A model generated the notes under the pieces. The model saw nothing but the letters and a program-made list of their open reading frames with translations, was not told the origin of the DNA and did no database searches. The position numbers were made by a program, and so were the translations under genes. Shown one piece after another: positions 45,227 through 55,374 of a DNA stretch of 64,000 nucleotides (position 1 is its first letter; the number at the start of each line of letters is the position of its first letter). Origin of the DNA: Evansella halocellulosilytica (GTDB lineage Bacteria; Bacillota; Bacilli; Bacillales; Salisediminibacteriaceae). The stretch spans positions 456,761 to 520,760 of the forward strand of contig NZ_NIST01000001.1 in the NCBI RefSeq assembly GCF_002335745.1, in the 5' to 3' direction.

Positions 45227-46438
45227 TTATTTCAGTACTTTATCTTTATCATTCACTTCTGAATACACTTTTGTTCTTAATCCCCACAGCTTAATGAAGC
45301 CTACTGCAGCATTGTGATCAAATAAGTCTCCTTTTGAATACGTTGCTAGCTCCTCATTGTATAAGCTATTATTCGATTGTCTGGCGACGACAACATGATT
45401 TCCTTTATGAAGCTTCACACGAATTTTCCCTGATACGACTTGCTGTGTTTCTTCTACGAAGGCATCTAATGCATTTTTTAGCGGAGAATACCATAAGCCA
45501 TCATAAACAAGCTGAGTCATCTGTTCATCCACTTCTCGTTTAAACTTCGTCACTTCACTAGGTAACGTTAAAAACTCCAGTTCCTTATGAGCATTGATTA
45601 AAATGAGCGCTCCTGGATTTTCATACACTTCACGTGATTTAATGCCGACGAGACGATTTTCAATATGATCAATTCGGCCAACGCCATGTTTTCCGCCGAT
45701 ATCGTTCAGCTGTTCAATCATATCGACTAAAGGCAGCTTCTTACCATTTAACGAAACGGGCTCTCCTTTTTCAAATTCAATGTCTACATACTCTGCTTCA
45801 TCTGGTGTCATCGAAATCGGTGCGGTCCAGTCAAACGCTCCCTCTGGCGCTTCGTTCCACGGATCTTCCAGTACACCGGCTTCACAAGCACGTCCCCAAA
45901 TATTCGCATCGATGGAATAAGGGTTGTCGAGGTCAACTGGAATCGGGATGCCTTTCTCCTCTGCATAAGCAATCTCCTCATCTCTTGTCATTCCCCATTC
46001 ACGTACTGGTGCGATCACCTTTAAGTGTGGTGCGAGTGCTTGAATCGATACTTCAAAACGAACTTGATCGTTCCCCTTGCCAGTGCATCCATGGGCAACA
46101 GCCACAGCACCTTCTTGTTCAGCAACTTCAACTAGAAGCTTTGAAATAAGTGGACGAGATAAAGCAGAAGACAATGGATACTTGCCTTCATACAGGCAGT
46201 TTGCTTTTAACGCTGGCAGTAAATAACCTTTTGCAAGCTCTTCTTTTGCATTCACAATAATCGCTTTTTCTGCACCAACCTTCAATGCTTTTTCTTTTAC
46301 TGCTTCAAGGTCTTTCCCTTCACCAACGTCAAGCCCTAATGCAATCACATCATATCCATACTTCTCTTGAATCCATTTAATTGATACGGAAGTGTCCAAT
46401 CCTCCGGAATAAGCTAAAATTACTTTCCCATTACTCAT
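45227..46438 (-). CDS. argG: Argininosuccinate synthase
   Basis: This cytosolic enzyme joins citrulline and aspartate using ATP. The 403-residue sequence begins with the ATP-binding P-loop YSGGLDTS (10-17) and contains [14 protein letters not shown] and [21 protein letters not shown] precedes ATG. It lies 66 nt after argF and is followed by argH after a repeat-bearing gap, so it probably belongs to the carA-carB-argF transcript. Confidence 0.97.
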   Translation of the reverse strand: MSNGKVILAYSGGLDTSVSIKWIQEKYGYDVIALGLDVGEGKDLEAVKEKALKVGAEKAIIVNAKEELAKGYLLPALKANCLYEGKYPLSSALSRPLISKLLVEVAEQEGAVAVAHGCTGKGNDQVRFEVSIQALAPHLKVIAPVREWGMTRDEEIAYAEEKGIPIPVDLDNPYSIDANIWGRACEAGVLEDPWNEAPEGAFDWTAPISMTPDEAEYVDIEFEKGEPVSLNGKKLPLVDMIEQLNDIGGKHGVGRIDHIENRLVGIKSREVYENPGALILINAHKELEFLTLPSEVTKFKREVDEQMTQLVYDGLWYSPLKNALDAFVEETQQVVSGKIRVKLHKGNHVVVARQSNNSLYNEELATYSKGDLFDHNAAVGFIKLWGLRTKVYSEVNDKDKVLK

Positions 46439-46504
46439 TTGCCCATCTCTCCTTTGAATGATTATCTACCCACACGGATTTTTATGCACATCTTTCGAAA
46501 AAAA

Positions 46505-47482
46505 TTAGTCTCCGATTAAGACTTTTAACAATGCTTTTTGAGCATGAAGCCTGTTTTCTGCTTCATCAAACACGAGAGAATGCTTCCCATCAATAATTTG
46601 TTCTGTTACTTCTTCGCCGCGGTGTGCCGGAAGACAATGTAAAAAGATAAAATCATCCTTTGCCTTTTCACATAGACTTTCATTTACTTGATAGGGTGTT
46701 AAGCTTTCTATTCTTTTTTTCTGTTCATGTTCCTGCCCCATACTTGCCCAAACATCTGTAATAATAATGTCTGCCTGTTTTGCAGCTTCCTCAGGATCAT
46801 ACGTGAAATTCAACGTTCCTCCATGAAGGTCAGCTGTTTTTCTCGCATTGAGGTAAATGTTGCTATTAGGCTCATATCCTTCAGGACTAGCAACGACCAT
46901 ATTCATTCCGGTTTTCGCCGCACCCTCCATTAAAGAGTGAGTCATGTTGTTATGCCCGTCACCGACGTAGCAAAGCTTCAAACCGTTTAATTTTCCCTTA
47001 TCCTCATAGATCGTGAGCAAGTCGGCTAATACTTGAGCTGGATGATGCAAGTCTGTTAGTCCGTTAATGACTGGAACCGTTGCTTCTGCAGCAAACTCTT
47101 CAATCGTTTCATGTGAAAATGTTCGAATCATCACTCCGTCTAAATACCTCGATAACACTTTTGCCGTATCTGATATCGATTCACCTCTGCCTAGCTGTAA
47201 GTCTGTTGCACTTAAAAAACTCGCGTGGCCTCCTAATTGAAACATTCCCACTTCAAACGAAATCCGCGTACGTGTTGAAGACTTTTCGAAGACCATCCCT
47301 AACGTTTTCCCCTTCAAATAATCATGCGGGATTCCAAGCTTTTGTTTTTTCTTAAGCTGACTTGCAAGCTTTAATAAATAATGAATCTCTGACGCCGTAT
47401 AATCGGCTATCGTTAAAAAGTCGTTCCCTCGCATGTTGCTCTCAACAATATCATCCTTGTCTTTCAATTGATTGACATTCAT
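46505..47482 (-). CDS. argF: Ornithine carbamoyltransferase
   Basis: This enzyme forms citrulline from ornithine and carbamoyl phosphate. The 325-residue protein contains the carbamoyl-phosphate site STRTR (69-73) and the HCLPAHRGEEV motif near 275. The ATG overlaps the carB stop (ATGA), with GAGGTGGAAGC as ribosome site, so the product of carAB is used next door. It has an N-terminal extension of about 15 residues relative to the usual start. Confidence 0.96.
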   Translation of the reverse strand: MNVNQLKDKDDIVESNMRGNDFLTIADYTASEIHYLLKLASQLKKKQKLGIPHDYLKGKTLGMVFEKSSTRTRISFEVGMFQLGGHASFLSATDLQLGRGESISDTAKVLSRYLDGVMIRTFSHETIEEFAAEATVPVINGLTDLHHPAQVLADLLTIYEDKGKLNGLKLCYVGDGHNNMTHSLMEGAAKTGMNMVVASPEGYEPNSNIYLNARKTADLHGGTLNFTYDPEEAAKQADIIITDVWASMGQEHEQKKRIESLTPYQVNESLCEKAKDDFIFLHCLPAHRGEEVTEQIIDGKHSLVFDEAENRLHAQKALLKVLIGD

Positions 47483-50400
47483 GCTTCCACCTCACTTTTT
47501 ATCCATGTATCGTGATATTCACGTAATGATCTCGGTTTGCTGGGACGATTCCCGCTTTCATTTGTGAGTAAATCAACGAGCGTCCTCATCGTGTCTATAC
47601 TCGTAAAGGAAGGAATTTGATATCGAACGGCAAGCTCTCGTATATAAAAGCCTGTTTTTTCACTGTCACGCCCTTGACTCGGGACATTGAAGACAAATGA
47701 TAGCTTCATATTTTTAAAGCATTCGTGAAGGGCAGCTTCTTCGTTTTTCACGTCTATTGCTGCAATCCGATGCTTTCTTAAAAATGATGCGGTCCCCTCG
47801 GTTGCCACAATTTGATACCCTTTTGAAAAAAGCCTCTGAATAACGTCTAAGCTTTGTTCCTTCGAACGATCTGCGATCGAACAAAAGACAATGTCATTGT
47901 TATTCATGAATGGTTCAAACGCTTTTCTTAATGATTCTTCCTCTGTTAAACCTAACGTTAATACTTCACCCGTCGATTTCATTTCCGGTCCTAATACATG
48001 GTCAACACCTTTTAATTTTTCAGCTGAAAATATAGGTAATTTCAAAGAATAATAAGGAGGTTCAGGATACAACCCAGTATGTTTGCTTAATTGCAGTAAT
48101 GAATCTCCTAACTGTACGTGCGTTGCCCACTCAACCATCGGGATGCCTGTTAACTTACTCATAATCGGAACCGTTCTTGATGACCGAGGATTCACTTCAA
48201 GGACATAAACCGTTTCATCGTGAATGACAAATTGAATATTCATCATCCCTATGACTGGAAGTGCATCAGCTATTTTTTCCGCATAATGAACCATCGTTTG
48301 TTTCGTTTTTTCCGTGAGCGTTGCTGGCGGGAATAATGCCGCACTGTCACCTGAATGAACACCTGCCTTTTCAATGTGTTCAAATATACCTGGAATGACA
48401 ATCGATTCGCCATCACTAATCACATCGATTTCACTTTCTAAGCCTGGTAAATATTTGTCGACAAGCAGCGGCCAAGTGCGTTGATCATCCCATTCAGTCA
48501 AGCGTTCAACATATTGCTTTAATTCATGTTCGTTATAGCGAATATACATCGACTGACCGCCAATGACGTAGGACGGCCGAATTAATACCGGATATCCTAG
48601 CTCTTCTGCTTTTACAAAGAGCTGTTCCACACAATTTGCTGTTAGACCTAAGATGTGAGGAATCTTTAATTGCTTCAGCAGCTCGTAAAAATGATCGCGG
48701 TCTTCGAGCTGATCGATCGCACGAATCGATGTTCCGAGAATTCGTATCCCTTCCTCTTCAAGAGCAGCGGCAATATTGATAGCTGTTTGTCCGCCAAATT
48801 GGATAAGCACTCCTTCAACCTGTTCTTTTTCAATGACAGCTAAAATATCTTCAGCTGCTAGTGGCTCAAAATAAAGCCGGTCTGCAATCGAATAGTCTGT
48901 ACTGACCGTTTCAGGATTGTTATTAATGACGACCGCTTCGTATCCCTTTTTCTGTATTGCTAATGCGGCATGAACCGAACAATAATCAAACTCAATCCCT
49001 TGCCCGATTCGAATCGGACCTGAGCCGATGACAAGGATTTTCGGACGATCATGTTGAACAATGACCTCATCATTCCCTTGCCACGTCGAGTAAAAATATG
49101 GGGTGACCGCATCAAATTCCGCTGCACACGTATCAACGAGTTTATAGCCACGCTTTATGTTGAGCTGTTTCCACTTTTCCCTCACTTGTTTATCAGGAAT
49201 GTCAAAGATTTCAGCGATTCGTTGATCACTCATATTCATCCGCTTTGCTTTCATGAGGTCTTCAGCTGGAGCAGATGCCCACGAAAACTGTGCTAATCGC
49301 TGTTCTACGTTCAACATGTTTATGATCTTTTTTAAATACCAACGGTCAATTTCCGTTATTTCATGGATCTTGTCAATGCTGCTGCCGCGGGTAAAAGCTT
49401 CCGCAATCGCAAATAACCGTAAATCCGTTGGCTCTTTCAAAATGGCATGTAAGGCTTCGTTTGTATATCGGGAAAGTTCCTTTTTATGCAAGCTATGAAC
49501 GTTCATTTCAAGTGAGCGTAGTGCTTTATTCAAAGCTCCTTCGAATGAACGGTCAATAGCCATTACCTCTCCAGTCGCTTTCATTTGTGTAGCTAACGTT
49601 CGATCTCCTTCAGAGAATTTATCGAATGGAAAACGTGGAAGCTTCACGACGATATAATCAAGAGCTGGTTCAAACGAAGCGAACGTATTTCCTGTTATCG
49701 GATTTAAAATTTCGTCTAAATGATAACCGATCGCACATTTTGTCGCGATCCTCGCAATTGGATATCCGGTTGCCTTTGACGCTAAAGCCGACGAACGGCT
49801 CACCCTTGGGTTTACTTCAATAATGTAATAGTCATTTGAACTCGGGTGTAAGGCAAATTGAATGTTGCAGCCTCCTACGACTTCAAGTGCTCGAATCACT
49901 TTTAGTGAAGCATCACGCAGCATCTGGTATTGGACATCTGATAATGTCTGCGAAGGAGCAACGACAATCGAATCACCTGTATGAACCCCGACTGGATCCA
50001 TATTTTCCATGTTGCAAACGATTGTACACGTGTCGTTTGCATCACGCATGACTTCATATTCTACTTCCTTCCAACCTTTTATGCTTTTTTCGACTAACAC
50101 TTGATGAATCGGACTTAAGGATAATCCCCTAGTAAGAATCGTCTGAAGTTCTTCCTCGTTCGTTGCAAATCCTCCCCCTGCTCCGCCTAACGTATATGCA
50201 GGACGGATAATGACAGGATATCCGATTTCTTGAACGAACTTGATTCCTGCTTCATAGTCTTCAATGATCGCCGACTCGGGAACAGGTTCACCAATTTGCA
50301 GCATCAAATTTCGGAATTTTTCTCGATCTTCACCCTTTTGGATGGAAGGCACTGTCGTACCTAAAAGCTGAACACAATGTTTATCGAGAATGCCACTTTC

Positions 50401-50709
50401 ATAAAGCTCAACGGTTAAATTTAACCCTGTCTGACCTCCTAATGTTCCAATCAGGCCATCTGGCTTTTCTTTTTCAATGATCTTTTCAATCGTATTGACG
50501 GTTAACGGTTCAATATAAATGTGATCGGCGATCATTTCATCTGTCATAATTGTCGCTGGATTACTATTTACGAGTACAACTTCGATTCCTTCTTCTTTCA
50601 AAGCTAAGCATGCTTGCGTTCCAGCATAGTCAAATTCAGCAGCTTGCCCGATCACAATTGGACCGGAACCGATGACGAGTATTTTTTTTATGTCCTTATG
50701 CTTCGGCAT
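47479..50709 (-). CDS. carB: Carbamoyl-phosphate synthase large subunit (arginine-linked)
   Basis: The 1076-residue subunit makes carbamoyl phosphate from ammonia, bicarbonate and two ATP. It shows the internal duplication of the family: GSGPIVIGQAAEFDYAGTQ at the start and GSGPIRIGQGIEFDYC in the middle, each followed by an ATP-grasp domain, with an MGS-like allosteric domain at the C-terminus. GGAGGA precedes ATG inside the carA end (14-nt overlap). Location with argF marks it as the arginine-specific enzyme; a pyrimidine copy is expected elsewhere. Confidence 0.97.
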   Translation of the reverse strand: MPKHKDIKKILVIGSGPIVIGQAAEFDYAGTQACLALKEEGIEVVLVNSNPATIMTDEMIADHIYIEPLTVNTIEKIIEKEKPDGLIGTLGGQTGLNLTVELYESGILDKHCVQLLGTTVPSIQKGEDREKFRNLMLQIGEPVPESAIIEDYEAGIKFVQEIGYPVIIRPAYTLGGAGGGFATNEEELQTILTRGLSLSPIHQVLVEKSIKGWKEVEYEVMRDANDTCTIVCNMENMDPVGVHTGDSIVVAPSQTLSDVQYQMLRDASLKVIRALEVVGGCNIQFALHPSSNDYYIIEVNPRVSRSSALASKATGYPIARIATKCAIGYHLDEILNPITGNTFASFEPALDYIVVKLPRFPFDKFSEGDRTLATQMKATGEVMAIDRSFEGALNKALRSLEMNVHSLHKKELSRYTNEALHAILKEPTDLRLFAIAEAFTRGSSIDKIHEITEIDRWYLKKIINMLNVEQRLAQFSWASAPAEDLMKAKRMNMSDQRIAEIFDIPDKQVREKWKQLNIKRGYKLVDTCAAEFDAVTPYFYSTWQGNDEVIVQHDRPKILVIGSGPIRIGQGIEFDYCSVHAALAIQKKGYEAVVINNNPETVSTDYSIADRLYFEPLAAEDILAVIEKEQVEGVLIQFGGQTAINIAAALEEEGIRILGTSIRAIDQLEDRDHFYELLKQLKIPHILGLTANCVEQLFVKAEELGYPVLIRPSYVIGGQSMYIRYNEHELKQYVERLTEWDDQRTWPLLVDKYLPGLESEIDVISDGESIVIPGIFEHIEKAGVHSGDSAALFPPATLTEKTKQTMVHYAEKIADALPVIGMMNIQFVIHDETVYVLEVNPRSSRTVPIMSKLTGIPMVEWATHVQLGDSLLQLSKHTGLYPEPPYYSLKLPIFSAEKLKGVDHVLGPEMKSTGEVLTLGLTEEESLRKAFEPFMNNNDIVFCSIADRSKEQSLDVIQRLFSKGYQIVATEGTASFLRKHRIAAIDVKNEEAALHECFKNMKLSFVFNVPSQGRDSEKTGFYIRELAVRYQIPSFTSIDTMRTLVDLLTNESGNRPSKPRSLREYHDTWIKSEVEA

Positions 50710-51778
50710 ACCGACGTCCTCCTGATGAAATCACTTCGTGTAGAAATTGTTTAAAAATATATTCGGTATCACTTGGTCCTGGGTGCGCTTCCGGATGAAA
50801 CTGAACTGATTGAATAGGTAACCACGTATGCTTCAACCCTTCAACCGTTTTGTCATTTACATTTCGAAAAAGAATTTGAAATTCATTCATGTTGATACTT
50901 TCATCAATCACGACGTACCCATGGTTTTGTGAGGTCATTTTCACCTTTCCAGTTGTCAACTCTTTTACTGGATGGTTTCCGCCTCGGTGGCCGTATGCGA
51001 GTTTTTTCGTTTTTGCCCCAAAACTTAAAGCAATTAACTGGTGGCCAAGGCAAATGCCTAAAGTAGGATAGGCTTCTGCGGTTTTCTTGATTTCCCCGAA
51101 CCACGGCTCTAATGCCATTGGATCTCCTGGTCCATTACTGAAAAGGACGCCATCAGGCTGTAATGCTTGAATTTGTTCGAATGAATAATGATAAGGAACG
51201 ATCGTGACAGCACACCCTTCGTGCAGCAATGCGTGTAAAATCGACTTTTTATAGCCGTAATCAATCAATACGATGTGTGAACCCTCATTGTGATAAGTCA
51301 CTTCCTTTTTGACGGAAACTTTATCGACGAAAAATGAAGATAATGGATCATTCACTTTCGTTTTTATATGATGCGGTTTATCGGTAATCACCCCTGAAAC
51401 AGTGTGATGCTTACGGATCGTTTGAACGAGCAGCCTCGTATCGACCCCTGTTAAAATCGGAACCTTCGATTCTATGAAAGGTTCGGAAAACTTTTTTGTT
51501 GCCTGATAGTGACTAGGCTCATCACATTCATCTCCAATCACTACCCCGGCCAGTGCGGTTTGAAAGCTTTCGTTATCGATTTCGTTTAAACCGTAATTTC
51601 CGATTAGTGGATAACAAAACGTTAAAATTTGTCCTGCATAAGACGGGTCGGTAATGATTTCTTGATATCCTGTCATACTTGTATTAAAAACGACTTCACC
51701 AATCGTACTAGTGTTTTCGCCTATTAACATTCCTTCAAAAACTTCTCCAGTTTCTAAAACTAAGTACCCTTGTTTCAA
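50696..51778 (-). CDS. carA: Carbamoyl-phosphate synthase small subunit (arginine-linked)
   Basis: The 360-residue glutaminase subunit supplies ammonia to CarB. The N-terminal carA domain is followed by a class I glutamine amidotransferase with the nucleophile cysteine in LGICLGHQLIALS and the VQFHPEAHPGP motif. A TTG start follows AAGGGAGGGG. It is the first gene of the arginine cluster. An ARG box lies 65 nt upstream. Confidence 0.96.
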   Translation of the reverse strand: MKQGYLVLETGEVFEGMLIGENTSTIGEVVFNTSMTGYQEIITDPSYAGQILTFCYPLIGNYGLNEIDNESFQTALAGVVIGDECDEPSHYQATKKFSEPFIESKVPILTGVDTRLLVQTIRKHHTVSGVITDKPHHIKTKVNDPLSSFFVDKVSVKKEVTYHNEGSHIVLIDYGYKKSILHALLHEGCAVTIVPYHYSFEQIQALQPDGVLFSNGPGDPMALEPWFGEIKKTAEAYPTLGICLGHQLIALSFGAKTKKLAYGHRGGNHPVKELTTGKVKMTSQNHGYVVIDESINMNEFQILFRNVNDKTVEGLKHTWLPIQSVQFHPEAHPGPSDTEYIFKQFLHEVISSGGRRYAEA

Positions 51779-51843
51779 AGAGCCCCCTCCCTTACTTCAT
51801 CCGCTTCATGATTCATGGATTTGATTCATTATTATACTCTCAG

Positions 51844-51867
51844 ATTCATTTTTATGCAAGTATTATA
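51844..51867 (-). promoter_or_regulatory. ARG box and -10 element of the carAB-argF operon
   Basis: The minus strand carries TATAAT (51862-51867), directly followed by ACTTGCATAAAAATGAAT (51844-51861), an ARG-box-like sequence with about three mismatches. The -35 is poor. The placement at the start site suits ArgR repression. Confidence 0.55.
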
Positions 51868-52027
51868 AAAAAAATAATTGCGAAAACATTAAGTGTATTT
51901 CCGCAACCAGTATCAATATTTTCGTTAAATAATTTATTAACTTATGTATATGGGCGTTTCCTATGTACACACAAAATAGACTTCCTTTTCCTAACAGAGG
52001 ACATAAGGGGTTGCCCCTTTATACAAC

Positions 52028-52624
52028 TTATGTATTTTTATACATGTATGCACTTTCTGTGATCAGCTTATGGTACTCGGTTTGCAGTAACGAATAAACG
52101 ACTGTATCATGATATTCTTCGCCGTCAAAATCGGTTTGACGGAGCGTTCCTTCTTTTGTAAATCCATATTTGGCAAGTAGCATCTCAGACCCTCTATTTT
52201 TTGCAAAAATATCCCCGACGATGCGGTTTAACCGTAATTGTTGAAATCCGTAACGTAAAATTTCTTCCAGCACCTCAGACATAACTCCTCGTTGCTGCCA
52301 TTCTTTCGCGATCACAACACCCATTTCTGCTTTTTTATGCCATAGGTTTAACTTATGAAGCCGGAACATCCCGATCACATTGCCACTTTTCTTATGCACG
52401 ATCGTCCAAGGAATTTCCTTCGATCGTTGAAATTGATCCAACGACGTTTCAATGTTTTCCTTCATCCCTTCTAATGTTTCAACTGGATGAGGTGTAATAT
52501 ATTTCATCGTTTCCTTGTCTGCCATTATGCTATATAAATAGGTAGTGTCTTCTTCTGTTATCGCTCTTAATAAATATTGATTTGTTTCCAATGTTGGGAT
52601 TTCAAGTACTTCATTTTCACTCAT
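52028..52624 (-). CDS. GNAT family N-acetyltransferase (RimJ/RimL-like)
   Basis: The 198-residue cytosolic acetyltransferase has the Acetyltransf_3 layout: TNQYLLRAITEED at the start, GVVIAKEWQQRGVMSEVLEEIL as the acetyl-CoA-binding loop (motif A) and FAKNRGSEMLLAKYGFTKEGTLRQ near the end. Related proteins acetylate ribosomal N-termini or small amines. The target is unknown. AGGTG precedes ATG. Confidence 0.86.
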   Translation of the reverse strand: MSENEVLEIPTLETNQYLLRAITEEDTTYLYSIMADKETMKYITPHPVETLEGMKENIETSLDQFQRSKEIPWTIVHKKSGNVIGMFRLHKLNLWHKKAEMGVVIAKEWQQRGVMSEVLEEILRYGFQQLRLNRIVGDIFAKNRGSEMLLAKYGFTKEGTLRQTDFDGEEYHDTVVYSLLQTEYHKLITESAYMYKNT

Positions 52625-52860
52625 AAACAGAACACCTCACAATCGTTTAGTTTTCACCTTTCCTAATGACATATTAGACATTGCTGATTGAAACCCTTTA
52701 GCCTCACTAAAAATCAAAGTCGAAAATTGAAGAAACGAAATGATGGACGCACTCTTTATTGCTATTCAAATATAATAAAAGAAAACCCTTTCCAAAATAT
52801 TCAAACTCAACGCATACTTCATATTTGAGGACATACCTATTACAAAAAGGGGGTGTCCAC

Positions 52861-53589
52861 ATGAAAAACATTCTTTCTTCCTCTACTCCATTTTTATTCA
52901 TTGCGGTTATTGTTGCAGCTATACTCATGTTTAGCAGTACAAATGAAGGCGATACGTTAGCTACAGATGAAGATGAATCCTTATCAACGAGTGATTTAGC
53001 CCATACCGAGTCCATAGATAAAGAAGTTGATCATGAAGAAATGAGAACAATTGCCAAAACACTTCAAAATATTTTACAAGAAGAGAAAGCAATCGAAAGT
53101 GTAGGTGTAGATTATCAACAATTAATTACGATCGAAACGACATTTGATCATTCGGATCCATCTGTAGACAATCAATTAGAGGAAATCAAACATACTGTCG
53201 AACACACATTAGCATCACACGAAGATTTGAACTCAATCCCTCATATTGAATTGTATGAGGTTGACGTGCGCAACAGGCGAGGAGATTCGGACGAAGAGGA
53301 AATTGATAAAAAAGAACAACTGAAAATGGAAGAAGTGAGTAAGTTAACGTTAGCAATTCTAGACGGTCTAGAAAGAGATGACATTCGAACTGCACGTGTA
53401 CTTCAAAAACGGAAATTAATTACGATCGGGACTTCATTGGACCATTCAGAGGACAATATCGAAGACATTACTGAAAAGATAGAGTTAGAGGTTAGTGAAA
53501 CTATCGATTCACTGAATTTTGAAGCTATTCCTAATGGTAATGAGTATCATATTGAAATTGTAGATAAGGATGGGAATGTGATCCATTGA
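52861..53589 (+). CDS. Membrane-anchored protein with two repeated domains, unknown
   Basis: From ATG 52861 (AAAGGGGGTG upstream) the protein has 242 residues: one N-terminal membrane segment (about 6-24), an acidic spacer, and two related domains of about 80 residues (near 58-138 and 160-240). They share LITI(E/G)T(T/S)(F/L)DHSE/D and a later IEIV/EVDV strand. It presumably acts outside the cell or in the spore. No family was recognised with confidence. Its terminator hairpin was the target of the IS insertion just downstream. Confidence 0.75.
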   Translation: MKNILSSSTPFLFIAVIVAAILMFSSTNEGDTLATDEDESLSTSDLAHTESIDKEVDHEEMRTIAKTLQNILQEEKAIESVGVDYQQLITIETTFDHSDPSVDNQLEEIKHTVEHTLASHEDLNSIPHIELYEVDVRNRRGDSDEEEIDKKEQLKMEEVSKLTLAILDGLERDDIRTARVLQKRKLITIGTSLDHSEDNIEDITEKIELEVSETIDSLNFEAIPNGNEYHIEIVDKDGNVIH

Positions 53590-53602
53590 TTATTTAAACA
53601 TC

Positions 53603-53623
53603 GAAAGCTGCCTATGCAGCTTT
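53603..53623 (+). repeat. Left copy of the 21-bp target duplication (terminator hairpin)
   Basis: GAAAGCTGC and GCAGCTTT pair around CTAT. The same 21 bp recur at 55375-55395 on the other side of the IS, where the T tract TTTTTTCC follows. The pair is best read as a duplicated terminator stem-loop of the 52861 gene. Confidence 0.75.
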
Positions 53624-53729
53624 CAGATTGTCGAGAAACCCACACTTTTTGAGAAGTGCGGGTTTCTCTTTATTATTTTCGTCAGAAGAATTTGCTCACC
53701 CTATGGTGAAGAATGGCCGAAACCACCTC

Positions 53730-55065
53730 TTAGCTCGCTGAGAGGTGGTTTGCGATCTTTTTTATGTTCTGTGCTACCGCTGTCATCAACGCTTGTTCTG
53801 ATGCGCCCTTTAAGCTGCGTAACCGGCAGTAGCGAAGCCCGTGGAGCTGTTTGGCATCCGCGAAGCTTCGCTCAATGGTTTCTTTTTTATAGAGGAATTT
53901 CCCTGTTGCGGAAAGTCTATGCTCTCTCACTTTTTTCCTTACTGTCTTTCCATACATGCCTTGTGAGATCTTTTTTATGATTTTTGGCTTTCGTACATTG
54001 GTTAAGCAGGGGACAGTTTACACATTCTGCAGGGTTTGAATGGTATTGACGACAGCCTTCGCGGTTCGTTGTAGCGTATGATAAGGTACTACCATTAGGG
54101 CATGTATAAGTATCCGTCTCTTTGTTATAGGTAAATTTCCACTTTGGAAAATACCCCTTTTTAGGTTTGAAGCGGCGATGTGCGATAACCCCCATAATAT
54201 GGCGATCTTCTAACCCTTTACATAAGGGAATGGTTAAGTAGCCCGCGTCTAATCCGACAGCTTCCACATTGAAACCAAATGTCTTTATCTGACGATCCAG
54301 TCGATTTAAATACGGCAGGGAATCATGGATATTTCCTGGTGTTAAATGAACATCAGTAATAATATTAAATTTCATGTCTGTTGTCCGATGGTCTAAATAA
54401 AAGAACCCTTCGGGCTTTCCATCCCTGAACATATAGCCGCTTTCTTTATCTGTCGTACTGACTTTAATCTCTTTTTCTTTTATCTCTTTCCGGTAAGGGC
54501 TTTTTTCCATGTGCTTTTCGATCCTCCTCAACCGCTTTATTTAGATCTTCTATGTACACGCGTGTTTCAACTTGAACCGTCTTCTTAGTGAATTTCCGCT
54601 TATTTGCGTTGGCTTTAAGGTGGGTAGAATCAGTAAATAAAGCTCTCCCGCCAACCATACGATGCTTCATAGCCAGAAGAACGGTCTCATCAAATATCTC
54701 TTGAAAAATGTCTGTTTCTTTAAACCGTTTATGCCGATTGAAGCTTATGGTGGAATGGTGAGGAACCGAATCAGTTAGACTTAATCCTAAAAACCATCGA
54801 TAAGCAATATTTGTCTCAATTTCTTTTTCTAACTGTCTTTCAAATCGGATACCGTAAAGGTATCCAATAAACATCATTTTAAAAAGCATAACCCGATCAA
54901 TTGGTGGGCGACCGTTTCTTCACTGTAGTAAGGTTTTACTTTGTCATATATGAAGGAAAAATCAATTGTGGCATCAATTTTTCTTAGTAAGTGGTCGTCT
55001 GGGACTAACTGATCGATAGAGACCATTTCGAGTTCAACTTGTTTTGCACGAATGGGGCGTAACAC
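53730..55065 (-). pseudogene. Degenerate IS1182-family transposase
   Basis: Four consecutive frames rebuild one transposase: N-terminus from 55065 (LVPDDHLLRKIDATIDFSFI), then 54889, 54531 and 53957. Each junction is an indel in an A-rich run: near 54925 one base is missing so that [13 protein letters not shown] is out of frame, near 54480 a shift in AAAAGAAAAAGAG, and near 53940 one extra A relative to copy 1. A 6-bp deletion removes Lys-Arg. The DDE aspartates (LFTDSTH, VGLDAGYL) and glutamate (ERSFADAK) remain, as does a cysteine-rich segment. Confidence 0.88.
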
Positions 55066-55187
55066 ACGATCACCTCACGAGTGGTTTTATCTATATTATA
55101 CTGTATTTACCTGAATAATCAGATAAAACTGATGAAAAAATAACCATCATTTCTAAATAGGAAACGATGGATGTTCTAGGTTGATTG

Positions 55188-55306
55188 AAGAACGAAAGGC
55201 GGCGGCTCCAATGGGATCAGCGCAGTCTGAAAATCCATTCTGACGATGCTTCGCTGAGTCAGAATTAGTTGAAGACAAGCCCTATGGAAAGCGGCCGCCG
55301 GGAGGG
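55188..55306. repeat. GC-rich dispersed intergenic repeat
   Basis: The stretch begins GAACGAAAGGCGGCGGCTCC and ends GGAAAGCGGCCGCC, with a central ATTCTGAC/GTCAGAAT stem. It resembles the GGCGGCGACTCC...GGAAAGCGTCCGCC repeats common in Bacillaceae. Remnants with GTGGTGACTCCCGCG and AAAGCGTCCG appear near 28170-28200 and with GCGGAAGGCGTCCGCC near 30025-30050. Confidence 0.55.
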
Positions 55307-55374
55307 ATGAGATCGTGAGATATCATACTTTTCTTTTTAAAAAAAGGCTGTTGAGAAAACTTTCTCAACAGCCT

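Larger units (their letters stand above)
53624..55374 (-). mobile_element. IS1182-type insertion sequence (copy 2, inactive)
   Basis: The element of about 1750 bp lies between 21-bp direct repeats. Its right end (53624) begins CAGATTGTCGAGAAACCC as in copy 1; its left end reads AGGCTGTTGAGAAA inward on the minus strand, an imperfect inverted repeat of the right end. Hairpins at both ends could stop transcription into and out of it. The transposase is broken. The left 300 bp also contain a separate dispersed repeat (55188-55306). The orientation is opposite to copy 1. Confidence 0.8.

Noticed and set aside
54464-55065. Programmed frameshifting in the transposase
   Set aside because: Several shifts at different A runs plus a 6-bp deletion point to decay; IS1182 transposases are normally one frame.
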